Of a stretch of 64,000 nt of DNA, positions 55,892-64,000 are shown piece by piece. Origin of the DNA: an uncultured Paracoccaceae bacterium. GTDB taxonomy: Bacteria; Pseudomonadota; Alphaproteobacteria; Rhodobacterales; Rhodobacteraceae. A model generated the notes under the pieces. It made no database searches and was not told where the DNA came from. It saw only the letters and a list, made by a program, of their open reading frames with translations. The stretch is from NCBI GenBank assembly GCA_947493255.1, contig CANLQK010000002.1:1-64000 (forward strand), given 5' to 3'. Each line of letters begins with the position of its first letter. Within the stretch, counting starts at the first letter, position 1. The position numbers were made by a program, and so were the translations under genes.

Positions 55892-57253
55892 ATGGGTCAT
55901 CACCGTCCATTTACATCTTTGGAGGGCTATATCCGTGATCGCTTGGAGGGCATGCCACAGAACCCATTCTTAGATGCGATGCCCATGTATATCGCCACGC
56001 GTCTTTGTGAACTGCTTGGGTTCGTGCTTGAGTATGGACCAAACCTGAAAATCTCAGAAGGTACGGAAGACGATCTATCCCGTGCGGGGCAAACAGGGTT
56101 CGATGCCTTGCAGGCTGGGGAGCAGGGCCTCTATGCAGCGCTTGATACCCTAGTCAGTCCTATCGGATTGCGAACGGTCCGGCACAGATCGGATCTCGGG
56201 GCATTCTTTGAATGGCTAAGCCCTTCAACTATTGGGGCGGAGTTCGAGCCTCTGAGGGCGCGTGTTCGAGATTATATTTTTCGCACGTACCCTTGCCGCG
56301 AGGGCGATATCGTACTGGGGCAAGCATGCCCTCAAACCACCAAATATTCCATCCATGGTGCATGGAAATCGTTGGGCGTGCAGCGAGAGCGCATGAACCG
56401 ATTTCTCCTTGCGGAAGGTGTTGCACAGAAAAATGAGGGAGAGCCAGAGATAAGGCTGCACGATGGTCTAAGCGCTGAAGATTTGACACGGCTCTCAGAA
56501 CAAATGTCTAGCCGCCTGACGATTTCTGAGGCGGCCAACGTCCTAAACGTTAGCACAGAGTTTCTAACGCTGTTGCGCAAGTCTGGGATAGTAGCGCCAG
56601 TTGTTGATGCGCTGGACCAAGTGCCTAAATATGAACGTCAGTTACTGGATAGCCTTCTGGAGGGGCTTGCATCCTCCGTAACACCTCGGTCGGGGAGGGC
56701 AGATGACATGGTGCCTATCATTGAAGCTGCGAGGCGCATCCGGTGTCCCGCAACAGACATCGTGCAGTTGGTCTTGGACAACGACTTGGATCACGTTGCA
56801 CGGGACGCCAACGTGTCTGGCCTTGCGGGATTTAGAGTTCGCCTGTCGGAGGTGCGTGCAGCCTTGCCGCCCTTGGAAATGGATGGTGTGACAAAGGGCG
56901 AAGCATCCACGATGCTTCGCGTGACCTATCAAACCATCAATTACTTTATTGAAGAAGGCTTGCTGAGGTCGGAGCGCATTAGAAACCCTAAGTCTCGACA
57001 GTTCTTAGATGCTGTAAGTTCAGAGAGCATCTCTGAATTTAAGAGGAACTATGAGACGCTAGGTCAATTGGCGCACAGGTTTAAGAGGGCATCTGGCCCT
57101 TTAGGGTGCCATCTCGAAGCCCGAGGCATCTGCCCGTTCGAAACCCCGCAGGGGATTAGCTGGTATTACGCGCGGAATGGTTTGGACCATCGATTGAATA
57201 AGGCAGGGCTGGTTGTGCCTGATGTGCACCAAAGCTCTCCTCCACGTGTGTAG
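55892..57253 (+). CDS. TniQ-like protein, C-terminal part
   Basis: A 453-residue frame. The start PFTSLEGYIRDRLEGMPQNP and the NPFLDAMPMYIATRLCELLG, GFDALQ, FFEWLS and EPLRARVRDYI parts resemble the C-terminal region of TniQ-family proteins, which guide Tn7-like transposons. The N-terminal TniQ zinc-finger half is absent. An alternative frame before it (NKWVITV, 55887-55907) would join if one C were added near 55907, so a frameshift in a longer old gene is likely. The C-terminal 200 residues contain two more HTH-like stretches (TISEAANVLNVSTEFLTLLRK). No tnsABC genes are near. Confidence 0.5.
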   Translation: MGHHRPFTSLEGYIRDRLEGMPQNPFLDAMPMYIATRLCELLGFVLEYGPNLKISEGTEDDLSRAGQTGFDALQAGEQGLYAALDTLVSPIGLRTVRHRSDLGAFFEWLSPSTIGAEFEPLRARVRDYIFRTYPCREGDIVLGQACPQTTKYSIHGAWKSLGVQRERMNRFLLAEGVAQKNEGEPEIRLHDGLSAEDLTRLSEQMSSRLTISEAANVLNVSTEFLTLLRKSGIVAPVVDALDQVPKYERQLLDSLLEGLASSVTPRSGRADDMVPIIEAARRIRCPATDIVQLVLDNDLDHVARDANVSGLAGFRVRLSEVRAALPPLEMDGVTKGEASTMLRVTYQTINYFIEEGLLRSERIRNPKSRQFLDAVSSESISEFKRNYETLGQLAHRFKRASGPLGCHLEARGICPFETPQGISWYYARNGLDHRLNKAGLVVPDVHQSSPPRV

Positions 57254-57278
57254 CGCTTTAGAAGGTTAGGAGTGAACA

Positions 57279-57497
57279 GTGGCTGAGCGAAGGGAAAATC
57301 TATTGAGTGACGCTGAGATGGCACGTCGCAGGAAACTTGTGTCGAAAGCAAATTGGAGCGCTGAAATGGAAGGACTGGGCCGGCAATCGCCAGAATACAA
57401 CGCTTTGTCCGAGCTCTGGATTACAGGGCAAATTTCTCGCGATGAGCTGGAACGTCGTACCTATCAAATGGTACAGGATCGCATTGCCCCGAAATGA
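57279..57497 (+). CDS. VbhA-like antitoxin domain protein
   Basis: A 72-residue protein from a GTG with TAGGAG site. The C-terminal ANWSAEMEGLGRQSPEYNALSELWITGQISRDELERR resembles the VbhA antitoxin helix that blocks Fic toxins (glutamate motif partner [S/T]xxxE[G/N] is seen as SAEMEG). No Fic toxin gene is beside it, so it may be an orphan or belong with the preceding TniQ-like gene. Its function is uncertain. Confidence 0.45.
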   Translation: MAERRENLLSDAEMARRRKLVSKANWSAEMEGLGRQSPEYNALSELWITGQISRDELERRTYQMVQDRIAPK

Positions 57498-57757
57498 GGG
57501 GCGCGCATCCATAGGGTGCTTTGATAAACGTTATGGCGATTTGCTCGGTTTAGCTCGCTGAGGGTGAAGTGAAGTTTCAACTTTAAGGTGCTTTACATAA
57601 CACCCGTTAGAGGAGGCTCCCATAGCGCTCTTTAGAATTCACTCACTCAAGAGTTGCCATGATCTTAGTTGAGAATGAACTATGAATGCGTTGTGCCATT
57701 TTACTCCCGACACTGAATTTCCCCAATGTTCTAAGCAGCACGATGCCACGCAGTGTA

Positions 57758-57785
57758 TAGGCCTCGCTGACTGGAGCGAGGCCTA
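57758..57785 (-). promoter_or_regulatory. Hairpin after rtcB
   Basis: A perfect 11-base stem, TAGGCCTCGCT / AGCGAGGCCTA, six-base loop, just after the rtcB stop on its own strand. There is no T-run, so it may protect the 3' end or be a weak terminator. The rest of the 293-base gap to the VbhA-like gene holds no gene. Confidence 0.55.
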
Positions 57786-57790
57786 GGAAT

Positions 57791-59206
57791 TTACCGCGTT
57801 CCGCGTGGACGCCGAATAAAGCGAGGCATTTGACCCGCCATAATGCAGCCGTACGGGTCGATCCAGTCTTCGATTTCTGCCAAGCCATAGCTTTCGATCT
57901 GGGCAACAACAGCTTGCGCAGGCTTATAGCTCGATGGCAGCTCGGAGGCGTCCACTTTGCCGCTGTAGAAGCGCACATCCAACCCCTTGGTTTCCGCAAT
58001 AAGAGCTTCGTCAGCGGTCATCGTGCCGAGCCGGCGCATATGCTCCGTTCGTGACCAGTTGCGCCCAGCTCCATGTGGGCTGAAGCCCAAGGCGTGGGGG
58101 GCGTCACTGCCGCGTACAATCAAGATGGGTTCGGCCATGTTGAGAGGAATGATAGTGCGGCCAGCGTTGTCAGCATCCGCGGCGAAGTCGGACCAGGCGG
58201 GTGTTGCGCCTTTGCCGTGCAGATATGTATCGCCGCGCCGAAACACGAAGTTGTGCTCATTCCAATACCGTTCTCCGGCACTTGCTCCTACGGCCTCCAG
58301 TGTCGCTTGGTGGATGGAGTTGTGGTTGGTCTTTGTCCATTTACGGATCAACTGCAATGCCTCCCAATACGCCTGACCCTCCTCGCTATCAGCAGGGATC
58401 CACGCGTTTTGCTTGAGCGTCTTAGGTGAATGCGTGCGACGATATTTTTCCGCCACAGCCATGCCCGCCTTGTAGAGCTGCGCACCCGGTCCTCGTGATC
58501 CATGGTGCGTCACAAGCATGGTTTTTCCCGTGTTCCGTGACCTGCCCACGAACAAGAAATGGTTCCCATCGCCTTGCGTGCCCATGTGTTCTTGCACAGC
58601 GCGGATTGTTTTGGCGCTGTTCAAAAATGGGTTTGCGCGCATGGCCTCAAGCAAGTCCAAAGATACGGTGAACCGCTGCCCTTGCTTGCGTCCGCCAGGA
58701 CCAAAATGCGTGACCTTTTCTGCGGCATCAAGCACAGCCTTTGGGTCCGCATCACCCAAGTCAGTCAGCATCAAGGAGCAGCAAATGTCCGCCGAATGCA
58801 TGCCGGGATGGATCGCTTTATGCGCGGCAACGACGCCGCCGACAGGAATTGTGCCAACAGGTCCCGCTGGACAAGCGTCAGGCATGATGGCGCCACTCGT
58901 TACGGTTGGCGTGCGCATCACGGCGCGCATGGTCTCACGCACCTTCGCGAGGTTGTCAGCTTCGTCCTCGTCGGCGGGCGTCAGGTTTTCATAAAACTCA
59001 ATCGCACCTTCATTATGCAAGTTGATGTGGACGGGGGGCGTTGGGATTTCACTGGCCAGTTCCGTTCGGATCGCCTGCAAATCTTGACCTGCGGCGTGCA
59101 GTGCATTGGCGCGCATCAAAAGCTCTGGAAACTGCTTTCCAGGCAGGTGCCCCCATTGCTTCAAGTCTTTGCCAGTGATCTCGTCAATTGCGAGGTGTTT
59201 CATCAT
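57791..59206 (-). CDS. rtcB: RNA ligase RtcB
   Basis: A 471-residue RNA ligase that joins 2',3'-cyclic phosphate or 3'-phosphate ends to 5'-OH RNA with GTP and Mn2+. ADICC (residues 139-143) carries the metal-binding Asp and Cys, GTQGDGNHF (209-217) the conserved Asn-His, HHGSRGPG (234-241) a second metal site, and SPHGAGR (376-382) the His that is guanylylated. Divergence in ICC instead of IGCGM-like sequence is noted. It lies back to back with rtcR, whose product should switch it on. Confidence 0.95.
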   Translation of the reverse strand: MMKHLAIDEITGKDLKQWGHLPGKQFPELLMRANALHAAGQDLQAIRTELASEIPTPPVHINLHNEGAIEFYENLTPADEDEADNLAKVRETMRAVMRTPTVTSGAIMPDACPAGPVGTIPVGGVVAAHKAIHPGMHSADICCSLMLTDLGDADPKAVLDAAEKVTHFGPGGRKQGQRFTVSLDLLEAMRANPFLNSAKTIRAVQEHMGTQGDGNHFLFVGRSRNTGKTMLVTHHGSRGPGAQLYKAGMAVAEKYRRTHSPKTLKQNAWIPADSEEGQAYWEALQLIRKWTKTNHNSIHQATLEAVGASAGERYWNEHNFVFRRGDTYLHGKGATPAWSDFAADADNAGRTIIPLNMAEPILIVRGSDAPHALGFSPHGAGRNWSRTEHMRRLGTMTADEALIAETKGLDVRFYSGKVDASELPSSYKPAQAVVAQIESYGLAEIEDWIDPYGCIMAGQMPRFIRRPRGTR

Positions 59207-59493
59207 AAATTCCTTTGGTCAATTCTCCCACAAGGGGTGACAATATTGGGGGCGAGAGGGCTCTACGTTGAATGCGTTAAGCTCTCTCGCCAGGTCTCCA
59301 GACGCGTATTCGTCCGCTTTCTTCGCTTCATCAGTGCGATGAGATATTTCTAGGTCGGAATTTTGGGCCTTTAAAGAGAATGCTGAAATTACCTCAAGTT
59401 ATTGATTTTTATAAAGTAATCGAACTGTTGCCGAGAGGCCCTTTTTGAATTACGATATGAAAATATCGCCTATTATATTATTGGATCATAGCT

Positions 59494-61056
59494 ATGAGAA
59501 ATGTGGTGCTCGGCTTCCTTGGAACGCAGCTCGATAGCGGGAAGCGTCGCCGTTGGAAGCCAACAGTCAGCCTTTGCCAAGAAGACGGGTTTGAGGTCGA
59601 TCGTTATGAGTTGCTGTATGATAATAAATTTTCTCGTCTGGCCCACAGCGTCAAATCGGAAATTGAAGCGGTTTCTCCTGAGACTGAAGTCATTCTCAAT
59701 CGAATGGATATGGTGGATCCTTGGGATCTCGGCGAGACCTATGCCAAGCTCTTTGATTTCGCTAAGGACTATGGGTTCGATGAAGATCGCGAGCGATACC
59801 ACATTCACCTGACTACGGGGACACATGTTGGGCAAATCTGTTGGTTCTTGCTCTCTGAATCGCGCCACATTCCCGCGGCATTGATTCAAACCGGACCGCC
59901 GCGCGGCAACGATGACCGAGGTAGTTTCGATCTCATCGATCTGGATTTGAGACAGTTCGATGCCCTACAGCAGCGGTTCGATCAGCAGTCCCGCGAATAT
60001 GGAGATATCCTCAAGGGCGGTATTGAAACCAAAAACGAGGCCTATAACGCAATCATAGACAGGATTGAGCAGGTTTCTTCTGTCTCTGATGAACCCATTT
60101 TGCTTCAGGGCGAAACGGGCACTGGCAAGTCTGAGCTGGCACAAAGAATTTACGAACTGAAGCTTGATCGGCGGCGCGTCAAAGGTCGCTTGGTGCACGT
60201 GAACTGCGCCACGCTGGTTGGCGGCACTGCGATTGCGACGCTCTTCGGGCAGCGGCGCAGTTTCACGGGGCAAGCAGGAACAGAACGCTCGGGCCTTCTG
60301 CGTGAGGCGGATGGGGGTGTGCTGTTTCTCGATGAAATTGATATGCTGGGTTTGGAGGAGCAGGCGCTTTTGCTACATGCGATTGAGACGGGACGTTACT
60401 ACCCGCTCGGATCCGATACGGAGGTTTCAAGTCGCTTTCAAATTATCGCAGGTGCATCGAGTGATCTGTCAGAGCGCGTGGCAGCAGGTGCGTTTCGCGT
60501 TGACTTGCTGGCGCGGTTGAACTTTTGGACCTTCGAGCTGCCCCCATTGCGGGCGCGCCGAGAGGACATCGAAGACAATCTTAGATTTGAACTTTTACGT
60601 GCTGAGAAAAAGCTTGGCATGCGGGTTGGGTTCAACGCGGATGCGGCGCAAGAGTGGTTGCGGTTCGCCCGAGCGCCGAGCACGCAGTGGACGGGGAACT
60701 TTAGAGATTTCAGCGGTGCTGTTTTGCGCCTGTGCACGCTTGCACCGCGTGGGCGGATTACGCGCGCGCAAGTCCGAGAAGAGATAGGAAGGCTTCGGCG
60801 GCGCTGGGAGATGTCGAATGTGGACCTCGATGCGCAGCTGGTTTCGCAATATGTGAATGCGCCCCTTGATCCCTTTGATATTCCGCAACTCGCCCAGGTC
60901 ATTCGAACATGTAAGGCCTCGGCGACAATCAGTGAGGCGGGGCGGCAGCTGTTCGCCGTGTCACGCGAAGAGCGTGTCAGCCGAAATGATGCAGATCGCT
61001 TGCGCAAGTACCTGGCAAAATTCGGCCTACAATGGGCGGAGTTCTCTGAAGGCTAA
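59494..61056 (+). CDS. rtcR: Sigma-54 regulator RtcR with CARF domain
   Basis: A 520-residue regulator. N-terminal CARF domain (residues 1-180) starts MRNVVLGFLGTQLD and has HLTTGTH (105-111), a ligand-binding motif that recognises RNA ends. The AAA+ domain has Walker A GETGTGKS (206-213), a sigma-54 contact loop SFTGQ (256-260; a variant of GAFTGA) and Walker B LFLDEID (277-283). The C-terminus holds an HTH. It should activate divergent rtcB with sigma-54 after RNA damage. A convincing -24/-12 site in the 287-base gap was not found. Confidence 0.93.
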   Translation: MRNVVLGFLGTQLDSGKRRRWKPTVSLCQEDGFEVDRYELLYDNKFSRLAHSVKSEIEAVSPETEVILNRMDMVDPWDLGETYAKLFDFAKDYGFDEDRERYHIHLTTGTHVGQICWFLLSESRHIPAALIQTGPPRGNDDRGSFDLIDLDLRQFDALQQRFDQQSREYGDILKGGIETKNEAYNAIIDRIEQVSSVSDEPILLQGETGTGKSELAQRIYELKLDRRRVKGRLVHVNCATLVGGTAIATLFGQRRSFTGQAGTERSGLLREADGGVLFLDEIDMLGLEEQALLLHAIETGRYYPLGSDTEVSSRFQIIAGASSDLSERVAAGAFRVDLLARLNFWTFELPPLRARREDIEDNLRFELLRAEKKLGMRVGFNADAAQEWLRFARAPSTQWTGNFRDFSGAVLRLCTLAPRGRITRAQVREEIGRLRRRWEMSNVDLDAQLVSQYVNAPLDPFDIPQLAQVIRTCKASATISEAGRQLFAVSREERVSRNDADRLRKYLAKFGLQWAEFSEG

Positions 61057-61811
61057 TATAACCGCAAGCTGGCGGAGAACAGTCTTAGGTCCTCGCGCAA
61101 GACGTGGCGCTGGAGAATGGTGAATGCGCCACGATTTTGAACACGCGGATTGAGCAGCTCGCGTTTAACCGATGGAGCTGCTGCAATGAGGCGATGTCTG
61201 CAGGCAAAGTTATGAGTCGCAAAAAGTAATGGTGGTGCGTCAGCCAAAATCGGGATGATTTAGAAACAATAGGTTAGCCGTATGAAAAAGGTAAAACTAT
61301 GTGTCGCTCCACAAAATTTCCAACAGTCCTGAGATTGCATATCATGCGAGTAATTCCTCGCTTTGAGATTATTTGCCCGATGTTTGTGTAAATCGACCAC
61401 CTTGGAATAGCTACATGGCAGGCCTGCGGCGGGGGCTCTGTGTGGTGATCAATCGAGAAAATCAGTCGTGTTTGCACCGCCGAGTTCCAATTGAATTTCA
61501 GCTGGATGAATCTTTGATGAAGTTTAGACCACCCCAAAGGCGGATTGTAACCAGTTGGCCAAGGAGAAGGCCTTAGCTGCATACTCAGTGCCCTCAAAGA
61601 AGCAGTGCTAGCGGGTAGGTTGGCCCGGGCAATGGTTTTATTTGCGACATCTCTAGAGGACGTTAGGAGGCTCGACTGACATGATCCGCTAACTCAAAGT
61701 ATGGTGCTACTATCCCGATACACCACCTGCCTATACCCTTAGACAGCGGCAGCAACTTTCCAAAGCGTTTAACCACGGGAGCTGGGGCTATATTTGGAAA
61801 GGGATGTCGAT
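61057..61811. other. Gene-poor region between rtcR and the large RTX gene
   Basis: 755 bases with no convincing gene. A 107-residue minus-strand frame (61274-61597) and a 67-residue plus-strand frame lack family features. The last 40 bases hold the RTX gene's ribosome-site region (AAAGGGATG). It may contain decayed DNA. Confidence 0.5.
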
Positions 61812-64000
61812 TTGGCACGGAATATTTACGGAACTTCAGAGAGCGATGTCATTGAAGGTGGTGCCGGCTCTGACCACATTTATGGCAAATCCGGCGATGA
61901 TCATGTTGAATCATCAAGCAGCGCGGACAAGGTATTTGGCCAAGCAGGTGAGGACACCATCGACCTTGGCGGTGGGGCGGACAAGGGCTTTGCTGGCTCT
62001 GGTGATGACTCGGTAGATGGATCAAATGGTTCCGATAGCATCTTCGGCGGTAGTGGCGACGACCTTTTGTTGGGCGGAGACGTGAGTTCAGGGGCCGCTC
62101 CTGAAGAGGCTCTAGGTGGTATCGACGATTACATTTGGGGCGGCACCGGCGAAGATAATATATTCGGTCAAAGCGGAAATGATCGGCTTCATGGCCAAGC
62201 GGATGACGACTTGGTGTCCGGCGAAGAAGGCAGCGACTACATGTTCGGCGGCGGCGGCGAAGATGACCTTTTCGGGGGTACTGGAAATGACGTCGCTTAC
62301 GGTGGTAGCGGAAATGACAATCTGTCAGGTGAAAACGGCATCGATCACCTATTTGGAGGAGCAAACGCTGACGTTCTAAGCGGGGGCACAGGAGGCGACG
62401 TCCTAAATGGGGATGGCGGCGATGATGTACTGCGTGGCGAAGAAGGGAGCGACCTCTTAAACGCTGGCCTTGGGCACGACCAAGCCTATGGTGGGGCCGC
62501 AAATGACACGATCAACCTGTACGAGGGGAATGACTTTGCCGTTGGTGGCGCGGGTGAAGATCAAATCCGAGGAGGCATAGGAAACGACGTAATCTATGGC
62601 GACTATCTTCCAGAAAACTTGTTGTCCGACGACGGCGAAAGTGTCGGGCGGTCTATTGCGCAGTTCGAAGGTACTGATTGGGTTGTCACGAATGACAGTG
62701 AAACTGGCCAGACGGCGATGACGCAAACCGTCGATACCGATTCTGATAAGAGTTATGTGATCAGCATCGATGTGGCTGCGAACTTTGCTGGGGGCTTTGT
62801 TTCTGGAGCAATTGAGGTGCTTTGGAACGGGGTTGTTATCGATACTGTACAAGTCAATAGCGGTGCGTTTGAGACCCTAACATATGACGTCACTGGTGTA
62901 GGCGACGGTACAGGAATCTCCATTCGAACAGCGGAGTCTGACGGAACAGCGACTTCCATTTACAATACGTCCGGTCCCGTCATCACGTATGAGAAAACAG
63001 TCGACCTGGGTGATGGCGCATTCGATGTCGAGGCTTTCGCCCCTGGTCAGGCAAAACTCTTTCAAGTCATTAGTGGGCAGCTGCAGATTTTTGATACAGA
63101 AACGCAGACCTATACAAGTGCGGGTGACGCCACCGGGTTCAATATCAATGCAATCGGGTTTAACGCCGAAGATGATTTAATCTACGGTTACGCGCGGTCT
63201 AACGGCGTTGACGCCCTTGGACACCCGCTCCAAGCGAACTCGCTCATTATGATGGACGCCACAGGGCAAATTTATCGGTTGGGTGAAGGATCTCATCCTG
63301 ATTTTGTTGGTGACTTCGACTCTTCCGGCAATCTTTGGACCTTCCATTCAAGCTTGGATCGGGCAACTTTAATTGATGTGGATGATCTTGACGAAGATGG
63401 TAACCCACGTGTCGAGACCTTCGAGTTTCCCGCTGGTTTGGTGTCGTCCAATATCTACGACATTGCCTTCAATCATGAGAACAATCTGTTCTATGGCGTT
63501 GTTGCCCCGAATAGCTCGGGCAATGTCGGCAGTATCTTAGTGATCGACATGAATGCAGTTTCAAATGGCGGCGTTCCGGTCGTTTCTGAAATTCCGATCA
63601 CACAGTCCCTGATTGAAGGTGAAACAATCTCTGGTATGCCTCAAGGTGCCTTTGGTGCAGTGTTTATGGACGGTTTGGGGAACCTATACGCTGGCTTGAA
63701 CAGTGGCGACCATGATCTTGATCCAATGACAGAAAACTCGGGTGGTGTTTACCTTATCAACATCGACGAAAATGGGCAGTTCGCAACCGCAGAACTAATC
63801 TCAACTTCGCAGTCGACGGGCAACAATGATGGAGCGATGGACCCACGTGGAAACGACCCGTTTGCCGAGATCGACGCAACCGCAAATGTCTTGGTCAATG
63901 ATATTACTGTCAGTGAGCTGGAAGGCGCTGGCTGGGATGACACGATCTCTGCTGGGGCTGGCGATGATATCGTTCACGGAGGTGGGTTAGACGACCTGAT
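61812..64000 (+). CDS. Large RTX-type exoprotein (partial, runs off window)
   Basis: The frame is open from TTG 61812 (AAAGGG eight bases before) to the window end, 729 codons and still going. It starts LARNIYGTSESDVIEGGAG with no signal peptide, as in type I secreted RTX proteins. Residues about 7-260 hold calcium-binding repeats (GGSGDDLLLGG, GGTGNDVAYGG, GGGGEDDLFGG). A carbohydrate-binding or beta-sandwich-like stretch and a propeller-like region (DDLIYGYARSNG, NNLFYGVVAPNS) follow, then repeats resume. An ATG at 61804 in another frame does not fit. It may be an adhesin or secreted enzyme; the secretion signal is outside. Confidence 0.75.
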   Translation, partial: MARNIYGTSESDVIEGGAGSDHIYGKSGDDHVESSSSADKVFGQAGEDTIDLGGGADKGFAGSGDDSVDGSNGSDSIFGGSGDDLLLGGDVSSGAAPEEALGGIDDYIWGGTGEDNIFGQSGNDRLHGQADDDLVSGEEGSDYMFGGGGEDDLFGGTGNDVAYGGSGNDNLSGENGIDHLFGGANADVLSGGTGGDVLNGDGGDDVLRGEEGSDLLNAGLGHDQAYGGAANDTINLYEGNDFAVGGAGEDQIRGGIGNDVIYGDYLPENLLSDDGESVGRSIAQFEGTDWVVTNDSETGQTAMTQTVDTDSDKSYVISIDVAANFAGGFVSGAIEVLWNGVVIDTVQVNSGAFETLTYDVTGVGDGTGISIRTAESDGTATSIYNTSGPVITYEKTVDLGDGAFDVEAFAPGQAKLFQVISGQLQIFDTETQTYTSAGDATGFNINAIGFNAEDDLIYGYARSNGVDALGHPLQANSLIMMDATGQIYRLGEGSHPDFVGDFDSSGNLWTFHSSLDRATLIDVDDLDEDGNPRVETFEFPAGLVSSNIYDIAFNHENNLFYGVVAPNSSGNVGSILVIDMNAVSNGGVPVVSEIPITQSLIEGETISGMPQGAFGAVFMDGLGNLYAGLNSGDHDLDPMTENSGGVYLINIDENGQFATAELISTSQSTGNNDGAMDPRGNDPFAEIDATANVLVNDITVSELEGAGWDDTISAGAGDDIVHGGGLDDL

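Noticed and set aside
59207-59493. Sigma-54 -24/-12 promoter between rtcB and rtcR
   Set aside because: Expected for RtcR-controlled rtcB, but no convincing GG-N10-GC element was found by eye in the minus strand.
61274-61597. A 107-codon minus-strand frame after rtcR
   Set aside because: No ribosome site, no recognisable features and odd composition; likely chance.
49317-64000. tRNA-Arg 3'-end duplication (attR) and integrase
   Set aside because: No second copy of the GGTTCGAATCC tail and no integrase-like protein could be seen in the window.
1-64000. CRISPR array
   Set aside because: No regularly spaced direct repeats with unique spacers were seen; RTX repeats are protein-coding.

Overview
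The window reads as a chromosomal segment of a marine alphaproteobacterium of the Rhodobacterales (Roseobacter group). The signs are the gene content and order: rpmH-rnpA-yidD-ttcA-yidC-MOSC-engB-argB, a four-gene bzt/aap amino-acid ABC transporter, an ATP12-type F1 chaperone, a short-lid adenylate kinase and membrane-anchored RTX-like acidic proteins. Genus is not determined.

Layout. (1) Positions 1-28900 hold the tuf end and the S10-spc-alpha ribosomal superoperon, from rpsJ to rplQ with secY, adk and rpoA. The usual gene order is kept, but the operon is broken at six places by non-ribosomal genes: a CBS-GGDEF diguanylate cyclase (tuf/rpsJ); an iota-type carbonic anhydrase plus an unknown membrane protein (rplW/rplB); three acidic RTX-like proteins, a murein hydrolase-like protein, a TIGR02466 oxygenase and a MazE/Doc toxin-antitoxin pair (rplP/rpmC); an alpha/beta hydrolase, threonine ammonia-lyase, a broken acyltransferase and a Flp-like pilin (rpmD/rplO); and a small membrane protein (adk/rpsM). 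Several ribosomal blocks carry their own terminator and a shared promoter architecture (TTGCC[A/C], 16 bp, CTATAC). (2) Positions 28950-38189 hold rarA, crcB, rluC, an ATP12 chaperone gene and bztABCD. BztC carries an extra region of about 350 residues. (3) Positions 38186-45390 are a minus-strand block running from rpmH down to a sixA-like gene. (4) Positions 45696-49393 hold a TVP38 membrane protein, an FAD-disulfide oxidoreductase, a histidine kinase and tRNA-Arg(ACG).

(5) Downstream of the tRNA the sequence changes to accessory DNA (49394-64000). It holds a three-gene cassette that fits the predicted ABC-three-component (ABC-3C) conflict systems: a Rad50-like ATPase with a zinc hook, a winged-helix-like middle protein and a nuclease-like effector. 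Next come HTH genes, an IS3-family element inserted beside a TniQ-like remnant, a VbhA-like antitoxin orphan, the divergent rtcB/rtcR RNA-repair pair (CARF-AAA+ regulator and RNA ligase), and the start of a very large RTX exoprotein that runs off the window end.

How the parts work together: the first 28 kb build the translation, secretion and transcription core. The inserted genes may share its growth-linked expression. The Doc-type toxin lies 11 kb from the tuf end that encodes the EF-Tu threonine known to be phosphorylated by phage P1 Doc. The right-hand third looks like a defence, RNA-repair and mobile-DNA neighbourhood next to a tRNA gene. All functional statements are from reading the sequence; no database search was run.
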